64,000 nt of DNA from Paenibacillus sp. 453mf (GTDB taxonomy: Bacteria > Bacillota > Bacilli > Paenibacillales > Paenibacillaceae). Under the pieces are notes generated by a model. The model searched no databases. It was not told the origin of the DNA and saw nothing but the letters and a program-made list of their open reading frames with translations. The position numbers and the translations under genes are program-made. Shown piece by piece: positions 43,311 to 52,575 of the stretch; within the stretch, counting starts at the first letter, position 1; every line of letters starts with the position of its first letter. The stretch lies in NCBI RefSeq assembly GCF_900116105.1, contig NZ_FPAC01000003.1, forward strand, positions 271,858 through 335,857. Direction: 5' to 3'.

Positions 43311-43410
43311 CTTATCTTAACTTATCCATATTTTAGACTTCAATAAACAAAAACACTTTTGCTATGATAATCTCATACAAGATATTAACGATATGGAGGG
43401 ACAAGCATAG

Positions 43411-44163
43411 ATGGAACATAGCAGCACGAGAGCAGGAACAAACGCTGCAAGCACAGCGGTATTCTTCGACGTTGACGATACTTTGTATGACCATCTCGCT
43501 CCACTACGAGAGGCTTTAATGCAGAGGCTTCATCTGCCGGGAACACTACCGTACGAGGCAATCTACCACCGATTCAGGTACTACAGTGACTTACTATCTG
43601 CGGAAAAGAACTTATCTGCCGTACCTGCACCGGAGGAAGTGGCAGACATGCGCAGACGCCGGTTTATGCTCGCTCTAGCGGAGTTCGGCATTTTTATTAA
43701 CGAGGAGCAGGCAGAAGCAGCGCAAGCGGCATATCTTGATATGCAGTTTAGAATTAAGCCTTTCCCAGGTATGGTTGAGATGATTCAGCATTTAAGAGAC
43801 CGCGGAGTGATCGTCGGCCTGATTACGAATGGACCGGAAGAGCATCAGATGGCGAAGATTAAAGCACTTCAAATGGAAAGCTATATGGATCAGAAGCTGT
43901 TCTTTGTCTCAGGCGGAGTAGGCTACGCCAAGCCGGATGCCCAGCTGTTTCAGTATGTGAACAAGGTAACGGGAACGGCTCCAGAGAACTGCTATTATGT
44001 AGGCGATTCATGGAGAAACGATGTGGTAGGAGCGCTGGCTGCGGGCTGGACCGTACTATGGTTTAACCACCGGAGAGCAGAGCCAGAGTCAGAGCATAAA
44101 CCTCATTCTATTGCTGAAAATGTGGAGCAGCTTGAAGCCATACTAATGAAGCTGATGGTCTAA
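43411..44163 (+). CDS. HAD family hydrolase (YjjG-like)
   Basis: Haloacid-dehalogenase-type phosphatase of 250 residues. FFDVDDTLYDH holds the nucleophile DxD, LITNGPEEHQMAKI the motif II Thr/Asn, and YAKPDAQLF plus YVGDSWRNDVVGALAAGW the motif III/IV. A helical cap lies between. Sequence order resembles YjjG/PhoG-type nucleotidases, but HAD substrates are hard to predict. GGAGGGAC precedes the ATG and a terminator follows. Confidence 0.88.
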   Translation: MEHSSTRAGTNAASTAVFFDVDDTLYDHLAPLREALMQRLHLPGTLPYEAIYHRFRYYSDLLSAEKNLSAVPAPEEVADMRRRRFMLALAEFGIFINEEQAEAAQAAYLDMQFRIKPFPGMVEMIQHLRDRGVIVGLITNGPEEHQMAKIKALQMESYMDQKLFFVSGGVGYAKPDAQLFQYVNKVTGTAPENCYYVGDSWRNDVVGALAAGWTVLWFNHRRAEPESEHKPHSIAENVEQLEAILMKLMV

Positions 44164-44195
44164 AATTTGATTGAATACAAATGATAAGAATTTAT

Positions 44196-44246
44196 AAACA
44201 TCGGGATCTTCCTAAAGAAAGGTGCGGGAATGACCGATGTTTTTTG
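44196..44246 (+). terminator. terminator after the HAD gene
   Basis: AAACATCGG (44196-44204) pairs with CCGATGTTT (44234-44242) and runs into TTTTG. Confidence 0.7.
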
Positions 44247-44305
44247 TATTGCGGCAAGGGGAACGCCTAGAAAAGATCCCAAGAAAAAATAATTCTAAAT
44301 TACAT

Positions 44306-44423
44306 GAATCAATTTCATAACTCATTAAAAAGGCGGATTCGAAACTATATATAGACAAATCAAATCACTTTGATCTATATATACTCTTGATTTAAGCAAC
44401 TAAAGGTATTATGGAATTGATTC
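44306..44423. mobile_element. MITE-like element, copy A
   Basis: The 118-bp stretch begins GAATCAATTTCATAA (44306-44320) and ends TTATGGAATTGATTC (44409-44423), imperfect 15-bp terminal inverted repeats. The right 83 bases align without gaps to 55369-55451 at about 84 percent identity by eye (shared GATCTATATATACTCTTGATT). No coding capacity. It may instead be a pair of regulator sites. Confidence 0.55.
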
Positions 44424-44469
44424 ACATCATTAATTTTCAAAAAGCTATTTCTTTTTCTGGATAACGTGT

Positions 44470-44503
44470 TATAATCATATCAGGATTTAGATTAAGTCTA
44501 AAT
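44470..44503 (+). promoter_or_regulatory. dps -10 box and PerR-like palindrome
   Basis: TATAAT (44470-44475) is followed by ATTTAGA-TTAAG-TCTAAAT (44485-44503), a perfect 7-bp-arm dyad whose core TTAGATTAAGTCTAA resembles the PerR box TTATAATNATTATAA in part. Dps/MrgA genes are classic PerR targets, so peroxide induction is likely. Confidence 0.5.
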
Positions 44504-44568
44504 CAAAGGGAATAAAGTGATCGTGATCATCGACACCAAGGAATCCAACTTGTAATTTTTATTTAAGC

Positions 44569-44609
44569 GAATCAAGCTCATGAGGATTATTCAGTTATGA
44601 AGTTGATTC
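44569..44609. repeat. inverted pair of the 15-bp motif in the dps leader
   Basis: GAATCAAGCTCATGA (44569-44583) and TTATGAAGTTGATTC (44595-44609) are inverted relatives of the motif seen at the ends of the MITE-like element, separated by 11 bases. The transcript could form a hairpin here. Confidence 0.6.
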
Positions 44610-44656
44610 AGTAAATGATTCGTTAATAAAATTCCAATTTAAAAGGAGAAATAAAT

Positions 44657-45136
44657 ATGACAACAACTCAAACAAACCAAGCTAACCAAGTAAAAGATGA
44701 GCAATTCCTGCACAGCTCCCTGAACCGACAAATTGCCGGATGGTCTGTGCTTTATACGAAGCTTCACAATTTCCACTGGTATGTCAAAGGACCTCACTTC
44801 TTCAAACTGCATGAGAAATTCGAAGAGTTCTACAATGAAGCAGCGGAGAATCTTGATGTTGTGGCTGAGAGACTGCTAGCCATTGGCGGACGTCCAGCAG
44901 CTACCATGTCTGAGTATCTGAGCCTGTCCCCTGTTGAAGAAGCAGCTCAAGGCCTGAGCGCAGAGCAAATGGTTCAAGCGATCGTGGAAGACTATACGAC
45001 AATGGTTGAAGCGATGGTGGAAGCACAGGAAGCGGCAGAGGCACTTGAAGATCAAGTAACAGCGGATATGCTGATTGGCATGCAGGCATCTCTGCAAAAA
45101 CAAGTATGGATGCTGAATGCTTTCTTGGGTAAATAA
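44657..45136 (+). CDS. dps: Dps family DNA-binding ferritin-like protein
   Basis: Mini-ferritin of 159 residues that forms a 12-mer, oxidises iron with peroxide and shields DNA. LHNFHWYVKGPHFFKLHEKFEEFYNEAAENLDVVAERLLAIGG contains the intersubunit ferroxidase residues (His, His, Asp, Glu) in the canonical order. AAAAGGAG precedes the ATG. It is close to MrgA of B. subtilis. A PerR-like palindrome and two copies of the 15-bp inverted motif lie upstream. Confidence 0.93.
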   Translation: MTTTQTNQANQVKDEQFLHSSLNRQIAGWSVLYTKLHNFHWYVKGPHFFKLHEKFEEFYNEAAENLDVVAERLLAIGGRPAATMSEYLSLSPVEEAAQGLSAEQMVQAIVEDYTTMVEAMVEAQEAAEALEDQVTADMLIGMQASLQKQVWMLNAFLGK

Positions 45137-45310
45137 GCAGGACCCTGCTCAACAAATAGACACATGGAAGTGTCCAACTGATGAACTTCCTCTTGCTCAT
45201 GTAGTTTCATGAATTCTGGATGGGTATAATGGAACTAATTCAAAAGTCACGCTTGCCAGTAAAGTGTTAAATGGGAAGATGACGGAGAGAACGAGAGGTC
45301 GGCAGGAAGT

Positions 45311-46477
45311 ATGACAAATAAGTCTGCACTTATTAAAGAAGCTGAATCGTTTATATATACAAGCTATGAAGAGCTGGGTCTGAGCCGTGATACGGCAGAG
45401 GCCCGGCTTGTTCGCATTCGTGAAGATATCGAAATAACAGGCACTTATGTACATACGAAGCAGGAGCTAGAGTATGGCATCAAGCTGGCTTGGCGCAACA
45501 GCAACCGCTGTATTGGTCGACTGTTCTGGGAAACGCTGCGCCTTGTGGATGCACGTGACGCCACCACAGCGGCAGAGGTTGCTGAGCTGTTATTTTCTCA
45601 CATTCGGCAGGCAACGAACGGTGGCAAGGTTATTCCTATGCTGACTGCCTTCAAGCCTATGGATGCAGCCGGACGGGCTCCGGTTCGGATATGGAATCAC
45701 CAGCTTATCCGATATGCAGGTTACGAGACGGAGCGGGGAGTCCTCGGTGATCCTGCTTCGGTACAGCTGACCCAAGAGGCGCTGCGGTTAGGCTGGGAAG
45801 GAGAAGGGACCGCATATGATGTGCTCCCGCTTATTATTGAGATCCATGGTGAGAAGCCGCAGCTCTTTGCGATTCCGAAGGAACTGGTACTGGAAGTGCC
45901 GATCCGGCATCCGGAATATTCTACATTTGAAGAACTCGGCATGAAATGGTATGCGGTTCCGATGATCTCGGATATGCGGCTTGAGATTGGGGGCATTCAT
46001 TACCCGGCGGCTCCGTTTAACGGCTGGTATATGGGAACCGAGATTGGAGCACGGAATCTGGCTGACGAATTTCGTTATCATATGCTGCCTCAGGTAGCGC
46101 GGCTGATGGGACTGGACACCTCATCTGAACGAACGCTGTGGAAGGACAAGGCTCTAGTCGAGCTGAATCTGGCAGTGCTTCATTCCTACAGGCTAGACGG
46201 GGTTAGTATGGTCGACCATCATACGGCGGCGAATCAATTTGCCAAATTCGAAGAACGGGAAGCAAATGCAGGACGGCAAGTCACAGGAGATTGGACATGG
46301 CTTATTCCACCCGTATCGCCAGCGACGACGCATATTTTTCATAAGTCCTATAACAATACAACGCTTACGCCGAATTTCTTCTATCAACAGGCTCCTTACC
46401 CTGCAGATAGGGAATTGGCAGACGATCCAACGCTGCTGCAAGAGACCGTCCCTTCGGTAAAATGCCCTTTCCACTAG
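45311..46477 (+). CDS. nos: nitric oxide synthase oxygenase
   Basis: Bacterial NO synthase of 388 residues, oxygenase domain only. It makes nitric oxide and citrulline from L-arginine using heme, tetrahydrobiopterin and outside reductases. AWRNSNRCIGRLFW carries the heme-ligand Cys67, GWYMGTEIGARN the arginine-binding Glu, and DHHTAANQF and TWLIPPVSPATTHIFHK the C-terminal pterin region. It is about 25 residues longer than the B. subtilis enzyme, with an extra C-terminal tail ending CPFH. It sits between dps and arginase, linking it to stress defence and arginine use. Confidence 0.96.
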   Translation: MTNKSALIKEAESFIYTSYEELGLSRDTAEARLVRIREDIEITGTYVHTKQELEYGIKLAWRNSNRCIGRLFWETLRLVDARDATTAAEVAELLFSHIRQATNGGKVIPMLTAFKPMDAAGRAPVRIWNHQLIRYAGYETERGVLGDPASVQLTQEALRLGWEGEGTAYDVLPLIIEIHGEKPQLFAIPKELVLEVPIRHPEYSTFEELGMKWYAVPMISDMRLEIGGIHYPAAPFNGWYMGTEIGARNLADEFRYHMLPQVARLMGLDTSSERTLWKDKALVELNLAVLHSYRLDGVSMVDHHTAANQFAKFEEREANAGRQVTGDWTWLIPPVSPATTHIFHKSYNNTTLTPNFFYQQAPYPADRELADDPTLLQETVPSVKCPFH

Positions 46478-46506
46478 GCCAGGGCTAAATCTCATAAATA
46501 ATTAGA

Positions 46507-46537
46507 ACCGTCAGGCATGTTCCTGGCGGTTTTTTTG
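46507..46537 (+). terminator. terminator after nos
   Basis: ACCGTCAGG (46507-46515), loop CATGTT, CCTGGCGGT (46522-46530), then TTTTTTG. Confidence 0.88.
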
Positions 46538-46644
46538 TGTGTTCATCTGTGAGTCACGGACGGAAGCATGTCATTCATACAGCAGTTCTGGAATAGATAT
46601 AGTGAAAAGCTCTCGAATGATGATACACGAGGGAGGGGCAAGAA

Positions 46645-47550
46645 ATGGACAAAAGCCAGTTGATTTCTCTGATTAAAGTGCCCTTTGGATATGGTGCGGG
46701 TCGAATGGGCAGTGAGCTTGGACCTGAGCGTCTGCTTCGATTGGGTCTGTTGGAACAGTGGAAGGAGCTTGGGTATGTGCTTGATGAGCCTTCCCGTATT
46801 ATACTGAAGGATCAATGGAGCGATAAGGCAATGAGCGTGCACATGAAAAATGCGGCTAAGGTGTTGTCCATATGCACGGCATTAGCCAGTGAGGTTAAAT
46901 TGAAAAGAGCCGAAGGGCATTTTCCATTCATCCTCGGCGGGGATCACAGCATTACGATGGGCTCACTTGCCGGATTGACAGCGGCTGGAGCGAGGCTTGG
47001 TGTCATCTGGATGGATGCCCACTCCGATCTGAATACAGAGGAGACGACCCCTTCAAGGAATATGCATGGTATCCCGTTAGCTGTCGGACTCGGCAGTGCA
47101 GCTCTGAAGCTGTCAGATATCTATGAAGGTGCTGCAGATATTGATGCCGCAAAGACCGTGCTGATCGCAGCCAGAGAGCTGGACCCCGGTGAGAAGGAGC
47201 TGATCAAGGAGCTGGGGATCCATTGTTACACGATGCATGAGATTGATAAGCTCGGCATACAGAAGGTGATCGATGAGGCGGTCGATATCACCAGCAGCGG
47301 AACAGACGGTGTTCATCTCAGCTTCGACATTGACAGTCTTGACCCGACAGAGGCACCGGGTACAGGTACGCCGGTTCAAGGCGGATTATCTTATAGAGAG
47401 GCCCATTTTGCCATGGAGCTGTTGTATGAAGCCGGAATGATCACTTCTTGCGACTTTGTGGAGGTTAACCCGCGGCTGGACCGGATGAATCGGACTTCAA
47501 AGCTTGCTGTCGATCTTATCGGGTCGTTATTTGGCAAACGGATATTGTAA
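46645..47550 (+). CDS. rocF: arginase
   Basis: Manganese enzyme of 301 residues that cleaves L-arginine to ornithine and urea. Metal motifs are complete: GGDHSITMGS, WMDAHSDLNTEETTPSRNMHGIPLA, and SFDIDSLDPTEAPGTGTPVQGGLS. CGAGGGAGGGG precedes the ATG. It lies after nos, which uses the same substrate, and before a polyamine-type importer, so the block handles arginine, ornithine and polyamines. Its own terminator-like hairpin follows. Confidence 0.95.
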   Translation: MDKSQLISLIKVPFGYGAGRMGSELGPERLLRLGLLEQWKELGYVLDEPSRIILKDQWSDKAMSVHMKNAAKVLSICTALASEVKLKRAEGHFPFILGGDHSITMGSLAGLTAAGARLGVIWMDAHSDLNTEETTPSRNMHGIPLAVGLGSAALKLSDIYEGAADIDAAKTVLIAARELDPGEKELIKELGIHCYTMHEIDKLGIQKVIDEAVDITSSGTDGVHLSFDIDSLDPTEAPGTGTPVQGGLSYREAHFAMELLYEAGMITSCDFVEVNPRLDRMNRTSKLAVDLIGSLFGKRIL

Positions 47551-47592
47551 GCTCGGATGTAGGTGGAGTAATGTGAATAAAGTTTTTGATAC

Positions 47593-47634
47593 AGCATCTC
47601 ATGGAGATCGTCATTCATGAAGGTGCTTTTTTTC
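47593..47634 (+). terminator. terminator after arginase
   Basis: AGCATCTCATG (47593-47603) pairs imperfectly with CATGAAGGTGCT (about 47616-47627), followed by TTTTTTCTG. Confidence 0.6.
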
Positions 47635-47642
47635 TGATATTT

Positions 47643-47697
47643 GAATCCATTTCATCAATCGGATTTTCACCATTTAAATGATTTATGAAATCGATTT
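47643..47697. repeat. inverted pair of the 15-bp motif upstream of the pot promoter
   Basis: GAATCCATTTCATCA (47643-47657) and TTATGAAATCGATTT (47683-47697) are each 13/15 matches to the motif, in inverted orientation, ending 36 bases before the -35 box. The placement would suit a regulator. Confidence 0.55.
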
Positions 47698-47732
47698 TCT
47701 GAAAAAATGTCAATCAGTTTAAAAAAAGAGGT

Positions 47733-47760
47733 TTGCGCATTGGAGTGTATTCTATATAAT
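47733..47760 (+). promoter_or_regulatory. promoter of the pot operon
   Basis: TTGCGC (47733-47738), 16-bp spacer, TATAAT (47755-47760), about 95 bases before the start codon. Confidence 0.65.
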
Positions 47761-47854
47761 AGTTTCGATATGTGCCCGAACGAATATAATGACATATGTA
47801 AAACGAAATCGAAGGCGCAAGGCATATCCCCTCAAAAAAGGAGGTTTTCATTAC

Positions 47855-48991
47855 ATGACAAATCAGGAGTCAATCATCCGGTTTGAGAACGTCACGAAAC
47901 AATATGATAGCGACGATCCGATCCTTAAATCGGTCAGCTTTGAAATTGAGAGAGGTAAATTCTACACCCTGCTTGGACCTTCCGGCTGCGGAAAGACGAC
48001 GATTCTTCGTCTCATTGCCGGCTTTACCGAGCCGTCTGAAGGAAATATTTATTTTAACGGCAGCATTATTAACCGGGTACCAGCGCATGAACGTCAGGTT
48101 AACACGGTGTTTCAGGATTATGCACTGTTCCCTCATTTGAATGTGTATGAGAACGTGGCGTTTGGTCTTCGGATCAAGAAGATGAAAAATGCACAGATCA
48201 AGGAGAAGGTCAGCGAAGCACTTCGCTTCGTCAACCTGGCAGGATATGAGAACCGGGAAATTACGGAAATGTCCGGTGGTCAGCGGCAGCGTGTGGCGAT
48301 TGCCCGTGCGATTGTCAATCAGCCGGAGATCATACTCTTGGACGAGCCTTTATCGGCTCTCGATCTGAAGCTTCGCACTGAGATGCAGTACGAACTGCGT
48401 GAGCTGCAGCAGCGGCTCGGAATCACTTTTATTTTTGTAACGCATGACCAGGAAGAAGCGCTTGCGATGTCGGATGAAATCTTCGTCTTGAACGAGGGAG
48501 TCATTCAGCAGAGCGGAACGCCGATCGATATTTATGATGAGCCGATTAACCGGTTTGTCGCTGACTTCATCGGAGAATCCAATATTGTGGCAGGAAAGAT
48601 GAAGCAGGACTATTTGGTAGAATTTGCAGGCAAAACTTTCGAGTGCGTAGATAAAGGGCTGAAGAAGGACGAGCCCATTGAGATTGTCATTCGTCCAGAG
48701 GATCTCGAGATTACAACGGCAGACCTCGGCAAGCTCCAGGTGCGTGTAGATTCTCAGCTGTTCCGCGGGGTTCACTATGAAATCTCCAGCTATGATGATG
48801 CAGGGAACGAGTGGCTTGTTCATTCCACAAAACGTGCGGTGGTTGGAGAGACGATCGGGCTCTATTTTGATCCAGAGGCGATCCATGTTATGCGTTTTGG
48901 CGAGACAGAAGAGGAATTCGACAAGCGGCTTGAATCCTATGGCGAACTGTCAGAAGGAATTCAAGGACAAGGAGTAAGCCATGAATCGTAG
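47855..48991 (+). CDS. potA: spermidine/putrescine ABC transporter ATPase
   Basis: ATP-binding subunit of 378 residues: Walker [31 protein letters not shown]-loop, signature MSGGQRQR, Walker [12 protein letters not shown], and a C-terminal TOBE regulatory domain ([10 protein letters not shown]). The ATG at 47855 is preceded by AAAGGAGG; a longer frame starting at 47789 is basic and unrelated to PotA. It overlaps the next permease gene by 11 bases. The operon follows arginase, which fits polyamine import. Confidence 0.92.
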   Translation: MTNQESIIRFENVTKQYDSDDPILKSVSFEIERGKFYTLLGPSGCGKTTILRLIAGFTEPSEGNIYFNGSIINRVPAHERQVNTVFQDYALFPHLNVYENVAFGLRIKKMKNAQIKEKVSEALRFVNLAGYENREITEMSGGQRQRVAIARAIVNQPEIILLDEPLSALDLKLRTEMQYELRELQQRLGITFIFVTHDQEEALAMSDEIFVLNEGVIQQSGTPIDIYDEPINRFVADFIGESNIVAGKMKQDYLVEFAGKTFECVDKGLKKDEPIEIVIRPEDLEITTADLGKLQVRVDSQLFRGVHYEISSYDDAGNEWLVHSTKRAVVGETIGLYFDPEAIHVMRFGETEEEFDKRLESYGELSEGIQGQGVSHES

Positions 48992-49802
48992 CATGGGAAC
49001 CCGCAACTTCTACCTGATCCCTTATATGCTGTGGATCGTGTTGTTCGTCGTTGCGCCGATTCTGCTGATCCTGTACTACTCTTTCTTTAATGTTGAAGGG
49101 CAGTTTACATTTGAGAATTATGCCAAGTTTTTTACACCGGTTTATTTGAAAATGACGCTGAGCTCGTTCTGGTATGCGCTGCTCATTACGTTCTTCTCGC
49201 TATTGATTGCTTACCCGACCGCGTATTTGCTGACTCGGACGAAGCATAAGCAGCTGTGGCTTCTGCTGGTTATTCTGCCGAGCTGGATCAACCTGCTGCT
49301 GAAGGCGTATGCGTTCATCGGGCTGTTCGGAACGTATGGATTCGCCAATGCGCTGCTTGAGACGATCGGAATTGGAACCCAGCAAATTCTGTTTACGGAT
49401 TTCAGCTTTATATTTGTCTCGGTATATATCTTTATTCCGTTTATGATTCTACCGATCTTTAACGCGATAGAGGAGCTTAATCCGTCCCTCATCTATGCTG
49501 CAAGAGATCTGGGGGCATCGCCCTTTACCACGTTCCGGCGGGTGATCTTTCCTCTGACCTTCAGCGGGGTGAAGGCTGGGATACAAGCCGTCTTTATTCC
49601 GGCGTTATCCCTGTTCATGATTACAAGACTGATTGCAGGTAACCGTGTCATCACGCTGGGTACTGCGATCGAGCAGCATTTTCTCGTGACACAGGACTGG
49701 GGAATGGGAGCCACCATTGCAGTCTTCCTGATCATTATTATGATCGCGATTATGTTCATCAGCGGTCAAGGAAAGCGGGGGGTGCCTCATGGGAAGAAAT
49801 AG
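48981..49802 (+). CDS. potB: spermidine/putrescine ABC transporter permease
   Basis: Permease of 273 residues with six helices, starting [27 protein letters not shown] and carrying the EAA loop [34 protein letters not shown] inside the end of potA serves as binding site. Overlaps the next gene by 14 bases. Confidence 0.92.
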   Translation: MNRSMGTRNFYLIPYMLWIVLFVVAPILLILYYSFFNVEGQFTFENYAKFFTPVYLKMTLSSFWYALLITFFSLLIAYPTAYLLTRTKHKQLWLLLVILPSWINLLLKAYAFIGLFGTYGFANALLETIGIGTQQILFTDFSFIFVSVYIFIPFMILPIFNAIEELNPSLIYAARDLGASPFTTFRRVIFPLTFSGVKAGIQAVFIPALSLFMITRLIAGNRVITLGTAIEQHFLVTQDWGMGATIAVFLIIIMIAIMFISGQGKRGVPHGKK

Positions 49803-50592
49803 TAAGCTGTCCAATCTATATCTGTTTATCATCTTCGCCATTTTGTACCTGCCGATCTTCTATCTGATCTTCTACTCCTTCAACAGCGGTGGAACGATGC
49901 AGAACTTTGAAGGCTTTACTCTCGAATGGTATGAAGAAGTATTCGCAGACACAAGGCTGCTGATTATTGTACTGAATACTTTTGTTATAGCGCTGTTGTC
50001 CGCAGTAGTATCCACCGTATTGGGTATTGCCGGCGCACTTGCCATTTATCAGGTTCGGCGCAAGCGCAACAAGAACACCTTGCTCTCACTTAATAATGTG
50101 CTTATCGTGAGCCCGGATGTTATTATCGGTGCCTCCTTCCTGATCTTCTTTACGATGCTGGGCATACAGCTTGGATTCAGCTCGGTACTGCTGTCTCATA
50201 TTGCCTTCAGCGTACCCATTGTCGTCTTGATGGTGCTTCCTAAGCTGCAGGAGATGAGCCCGACGCTGATTGATGCAGCGAGAGATCTAGGAGCCTCCGG
50301 CTGGCATGTGCTGACAAGAGTCATTCTGCCGTTTGTTAAACCGGGGATTTTTGCCGGATTTTTTATGGCTTTGACTTATTCGCTTGATGACTTTGCCGTG
50401 ACGTTCTTTGTTACAGGCAATGGCTTCTCAACACTCTCGGTTGAGATCTACTCACGCGCAAGGCAAGGTGTGTCGCTGTCGATTAATGCATTGTCGACGC
50501 TGCTATTCCTGCTTACCATTGTGCTGGTCATTGGTTATTACTTCATTAACAGCCGGCAGGCCAAGCTTCAAGGAAAGGGGCTGAGACCATGA
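49789..50592 (+). CDS. potC: spermidine/putrescine ABC transporter permease
   Basis: Permease of 267 residues with six helices, the GFTLEWYEEVFAD PotC motif after the first helix and the EAA loop [25 protein letters not shown]. It overlaps both neighbours (14 bases with potB, four with potD), which shows tight translational coupling across the operon. Confidence 0.92.
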   Translation: MGRNSKLSNLYLFIIFAILYLPIFYLIFYSFNSGGTMQNFEGFTLEWYEEVFADTRLLIIVLNTFVIALLSAVVSTVLGIAGALAIYQVRRKRNKNTLLSLNNVLIVSPDVIIGASFLIFFTMLGIQLGFSSVLLSHIAFSVPIVVLMVLPKLQEMSPTLIDAARDLGASGWHVLTRVILPFVKPGIFAGFFMALTYSLDDFAVTFFVTGNGFSTLSVEIYSRARQGVSLSINALSTLLFLLTIVLVIGYYFINSRQAKLQGKGLRP

Positions 50593-51659
50593 AGCAGCTG
50601 GTACAGACGTTCAGTGTCGTACTGATCGTCGCATTTCTGCTGATGTATCTTACATCGGTTCTCAACTCCAGTGAAGGTTATTCTGGCGGCAATACGCTTA
50701 CAATCTATAACTGGGGCGATTACATCGATCCTGATTTGATTACAGAGTTTGAAGAGGAGAGCGGGCTTAGAGTCATTTATCAAACGTTTGATTCCAATGA
50801 GGCGATGATGACGAAGATTCAGCAGGGAGGTACGACGTATGATATCGCGATACCTTCTGAATATGCCATCAGCAAAATGAAGGAGGATGATCTCCTTCTT
50901 CCGCTGGATCACTCTCAAATACCAAATTTACAGTATATAGATGAGCGTTTTATGGATTTGTCCTTTGATCCCGGCAACGAATACTCCATTCCTTATTTCT
51001 GGGGAACGGTGGGCATCGTGTTTAATCCGGAGCTGACAGATCTCACCTTCAAGAGCTGGGACGATCTATGGGATCCAAGTCTCAAGAATCAGATCCTGCT
51101 TCTGGATGGGGCGAGAGAGGTCATCGGGATGGGACTTAACAGCTTGCATTATTCACTGAATGATACCAATGAAGACCATCTGCAGGAAGCGCTCGCGAAG
51201 CTGTCCACCCTTACTCCCAACGTCAAGGCTATCGTAGGGGATGAGATCAAGATGCTCATCGCCGGCGAGGAGGCTGCGGTGGGTCTTGTCTGGTCCGGTG
51301 ACGCATCCGAAATCATGAGCGAGAATGAGAAGCTCGACTATGTTGTTCCTGAAGAAGGCTCAAACCTCTGGTTTGATAACATGGTTATCCCGAAGACAGC
51401 GAGCAACATAGAGGGAGCACACCAGTTTATCAACTTCATTCTTGATCCCGAGAATGGGGCAAGAAATGCGGAGTACGTCGGTTATTCCACGCCGAATGCG
51501 GCAGCGCTTGCCCTGCTGCCTGAGGATATTTCTGGGGATGAGCGCTTCTATCCGAATGAGGAGCTTACCGAAAAGCTGGAGGTCTACGATAACCTGGGAA
51601 GACGGATGCTGTCCCATTACAATGATTTATTCCTAGAGTTCAAAATGCATCCAAAATAA
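50589..51659 (+). CDS. potD: spermidine/putrescine ABC transporter substrate-binding protein
   Basis: Binding protein of 356 residues. LTIYNWGDYIDPDLITEFEEESGLRVIYQTFDSNEAM is a textbook PotD start, and YDIAIPSEYAISKM and YFWGTVGI follow. Unlike most Gram-positive PotD proteins it has no lipobox cysteine after the hydrophobic N-terminus (about residues 7-27), so it is probably held by an uncleaved signal anchor or released. Start overlaps potC (ATGA). Terminator follows. Confidence 0.93.
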   Translation: MKQLVQTFSVVLIVAFLLMYLTSVLNSSEGYSGGNTLTIYNWGDYIDPDLITEFEEESGLRVIYQTFDSNEAMMTKIQQGGTTYDIAIPSEYAISKMKEDDLLLPLDHSQIPNLQYIDERFMDLSFDPGNEYSIPYFWGTVGIVFNPELTDLTFKSWDDLWDPSLKNQILLLDGAREVIGMGLNSLHYSLNDTNEDHLQEALAKLSTLTPNVKAIVGDEIKMLIAGEEAAVGLVWSGDASEIMSENEKLDYVVPEEGSNLWFDNMVIPKTASNIEGAHQFINFILDPENGARNAEYVGYSTPNAAALALLPEDISGDERFYPNEELTEKLEVYDNLGRRMLSHYNDLFLEFKMHPK

Positions 51660-51670
51660 GCATCGTCTTG

Positions 51671-51709
51671 AAGACTCGTTGTCCACATGTGGATAAACGA
51701 GTCTTTTTT
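51671..51709 (+). terminator. terminator after potD
   Basis: AAGACTCGTT (51671-51680) pairs with AACGAGTCTT (51696-51705), enclosing a TCCA-CATG-TGGA stem, followed by a T-run. Confidence 0.88.
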
Positions 51710-51913
51710 CTTATTACCGGCTGAATATTTATGCAGTGGCTCTATATGTCAATTTTAGAAGCCTCTATTTGGATGGATAGCCTTATATCATTGTTATTAA
51801 TTCAGCAGTAGTAATCTATTTTACATACTTATTTTCACTTACTAAATAATATATAATAAAGTACAAGCTTGTGGATACATACGAATCATATTTAAGAAGG
51901 TAGGGTTAACACA

Positions 51914-52531
51914 ATGGGAAATTTACAGACGGTAATTAAAGAAAGGCGTTCCGCGATGAAGTTTAAGGAAGGAGCAGTGATTAGCAAAGAGGAGCTTGAG
52001 AAGATGTTTTCGCTGAATAAATATGCTCCTTCCGCGTTTAACCTGCAGCATGCGAATTATATGGTGCTACAGAGTCCGGAGGACAAACAGAAGGCTTATG
52101 AGGCATCTGGTCAATATAAGACTTTGACCGCATCAGCAGTTATTATCGTGCTCGGGGATACCAAAGCATACCAGCAGGTGAAACGGCTGTACGAAGGTAT
52201 GCTTGCACTTGGAATGATGACTCAAACCGAATACGACTTGGAGACAAGCAGTGTAATCGAGATGTACGAGACTAGAGGTCCTTCCTTCCAGCGGGATGAG
52301 GCAATTCGTAATGCGAGCCTGTCAGCGATGCAGCTTATGCTAATTGCGAAGGACATGGGATGGGATACCTGTCCGATGATCGGTTATGATGATCAGCAGC
52401 TAGTATCGCTGTTACGTATCCCAGAGGACCTTATACCCGTTATGATGATTACGCTGGGTAAAGCGGACGAGGAGAACTTAAGACCACGTGGATACAGAAA
52501 GCCTGTGGATGAATTTGTGAGTATCTATTAA
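51914..52531 (+). CDS. nitroreductase family protein
   Basis: FMN-dependent oxidoreductase of 205 residues. IKERRSAMKFKEG at the start, KYAPSAFNLQHANYMVL (FMN phosphate contacts), SLSAMQLMLIAKDMGWDTCPMIGYD and the terminal RPRGYRKPVDEFV are typical of NAD(P)H nitroreductases. It would be cytoplasmic and dimeric. AAGAAGGTAGGG precedes the ATG; the gene is single and ends at a bidirectional terminator. The physiological substrate is unknown. Confidence 0.9.
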   Translation: MGNLQTVIKERRSAMKFKEGAVISKEELEKMFSLNKYAPSAFNLQHANYMVLQSPEDKQKAYEASGQYKTLTASAVIIVLGDTKAYQQVKRLYEGMLALGMMTQTEYDLETSSVIEMYETRGPSFQRDEAIRNASLSAMQLMLIAKDMGWDTCPMIGYDDQQLVSLLRIPEDLIPVMMITLGKADEENLRPRGYRKPVDEFVSIY

Positions 52532-52575
52532 GTTAAACTGTGGTATTTCCCTTAATGATGGGTTATCCACATGAG

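Larger units (their letters stand above)
44164..44656. other. intergenic region between HAD and dps genes
   Basis: No gene. In order: the HAD terminator, a 118-bp MITE-like element (44306-44423), TATAAT at 44470-44475, a PerR-like palindrome (44485-44503), and a second inverted pair of the 15-bp motif (44569-44609) in the probable dps leader. Confidence 0.6.
47551..47854. other. intergenic region between arginase and pot operon
   Basis: Contains the arginase terminator, an inverted pair of the 15-bp motif and the pot promoter (separate entries). No gene. Confidence 0.6.
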
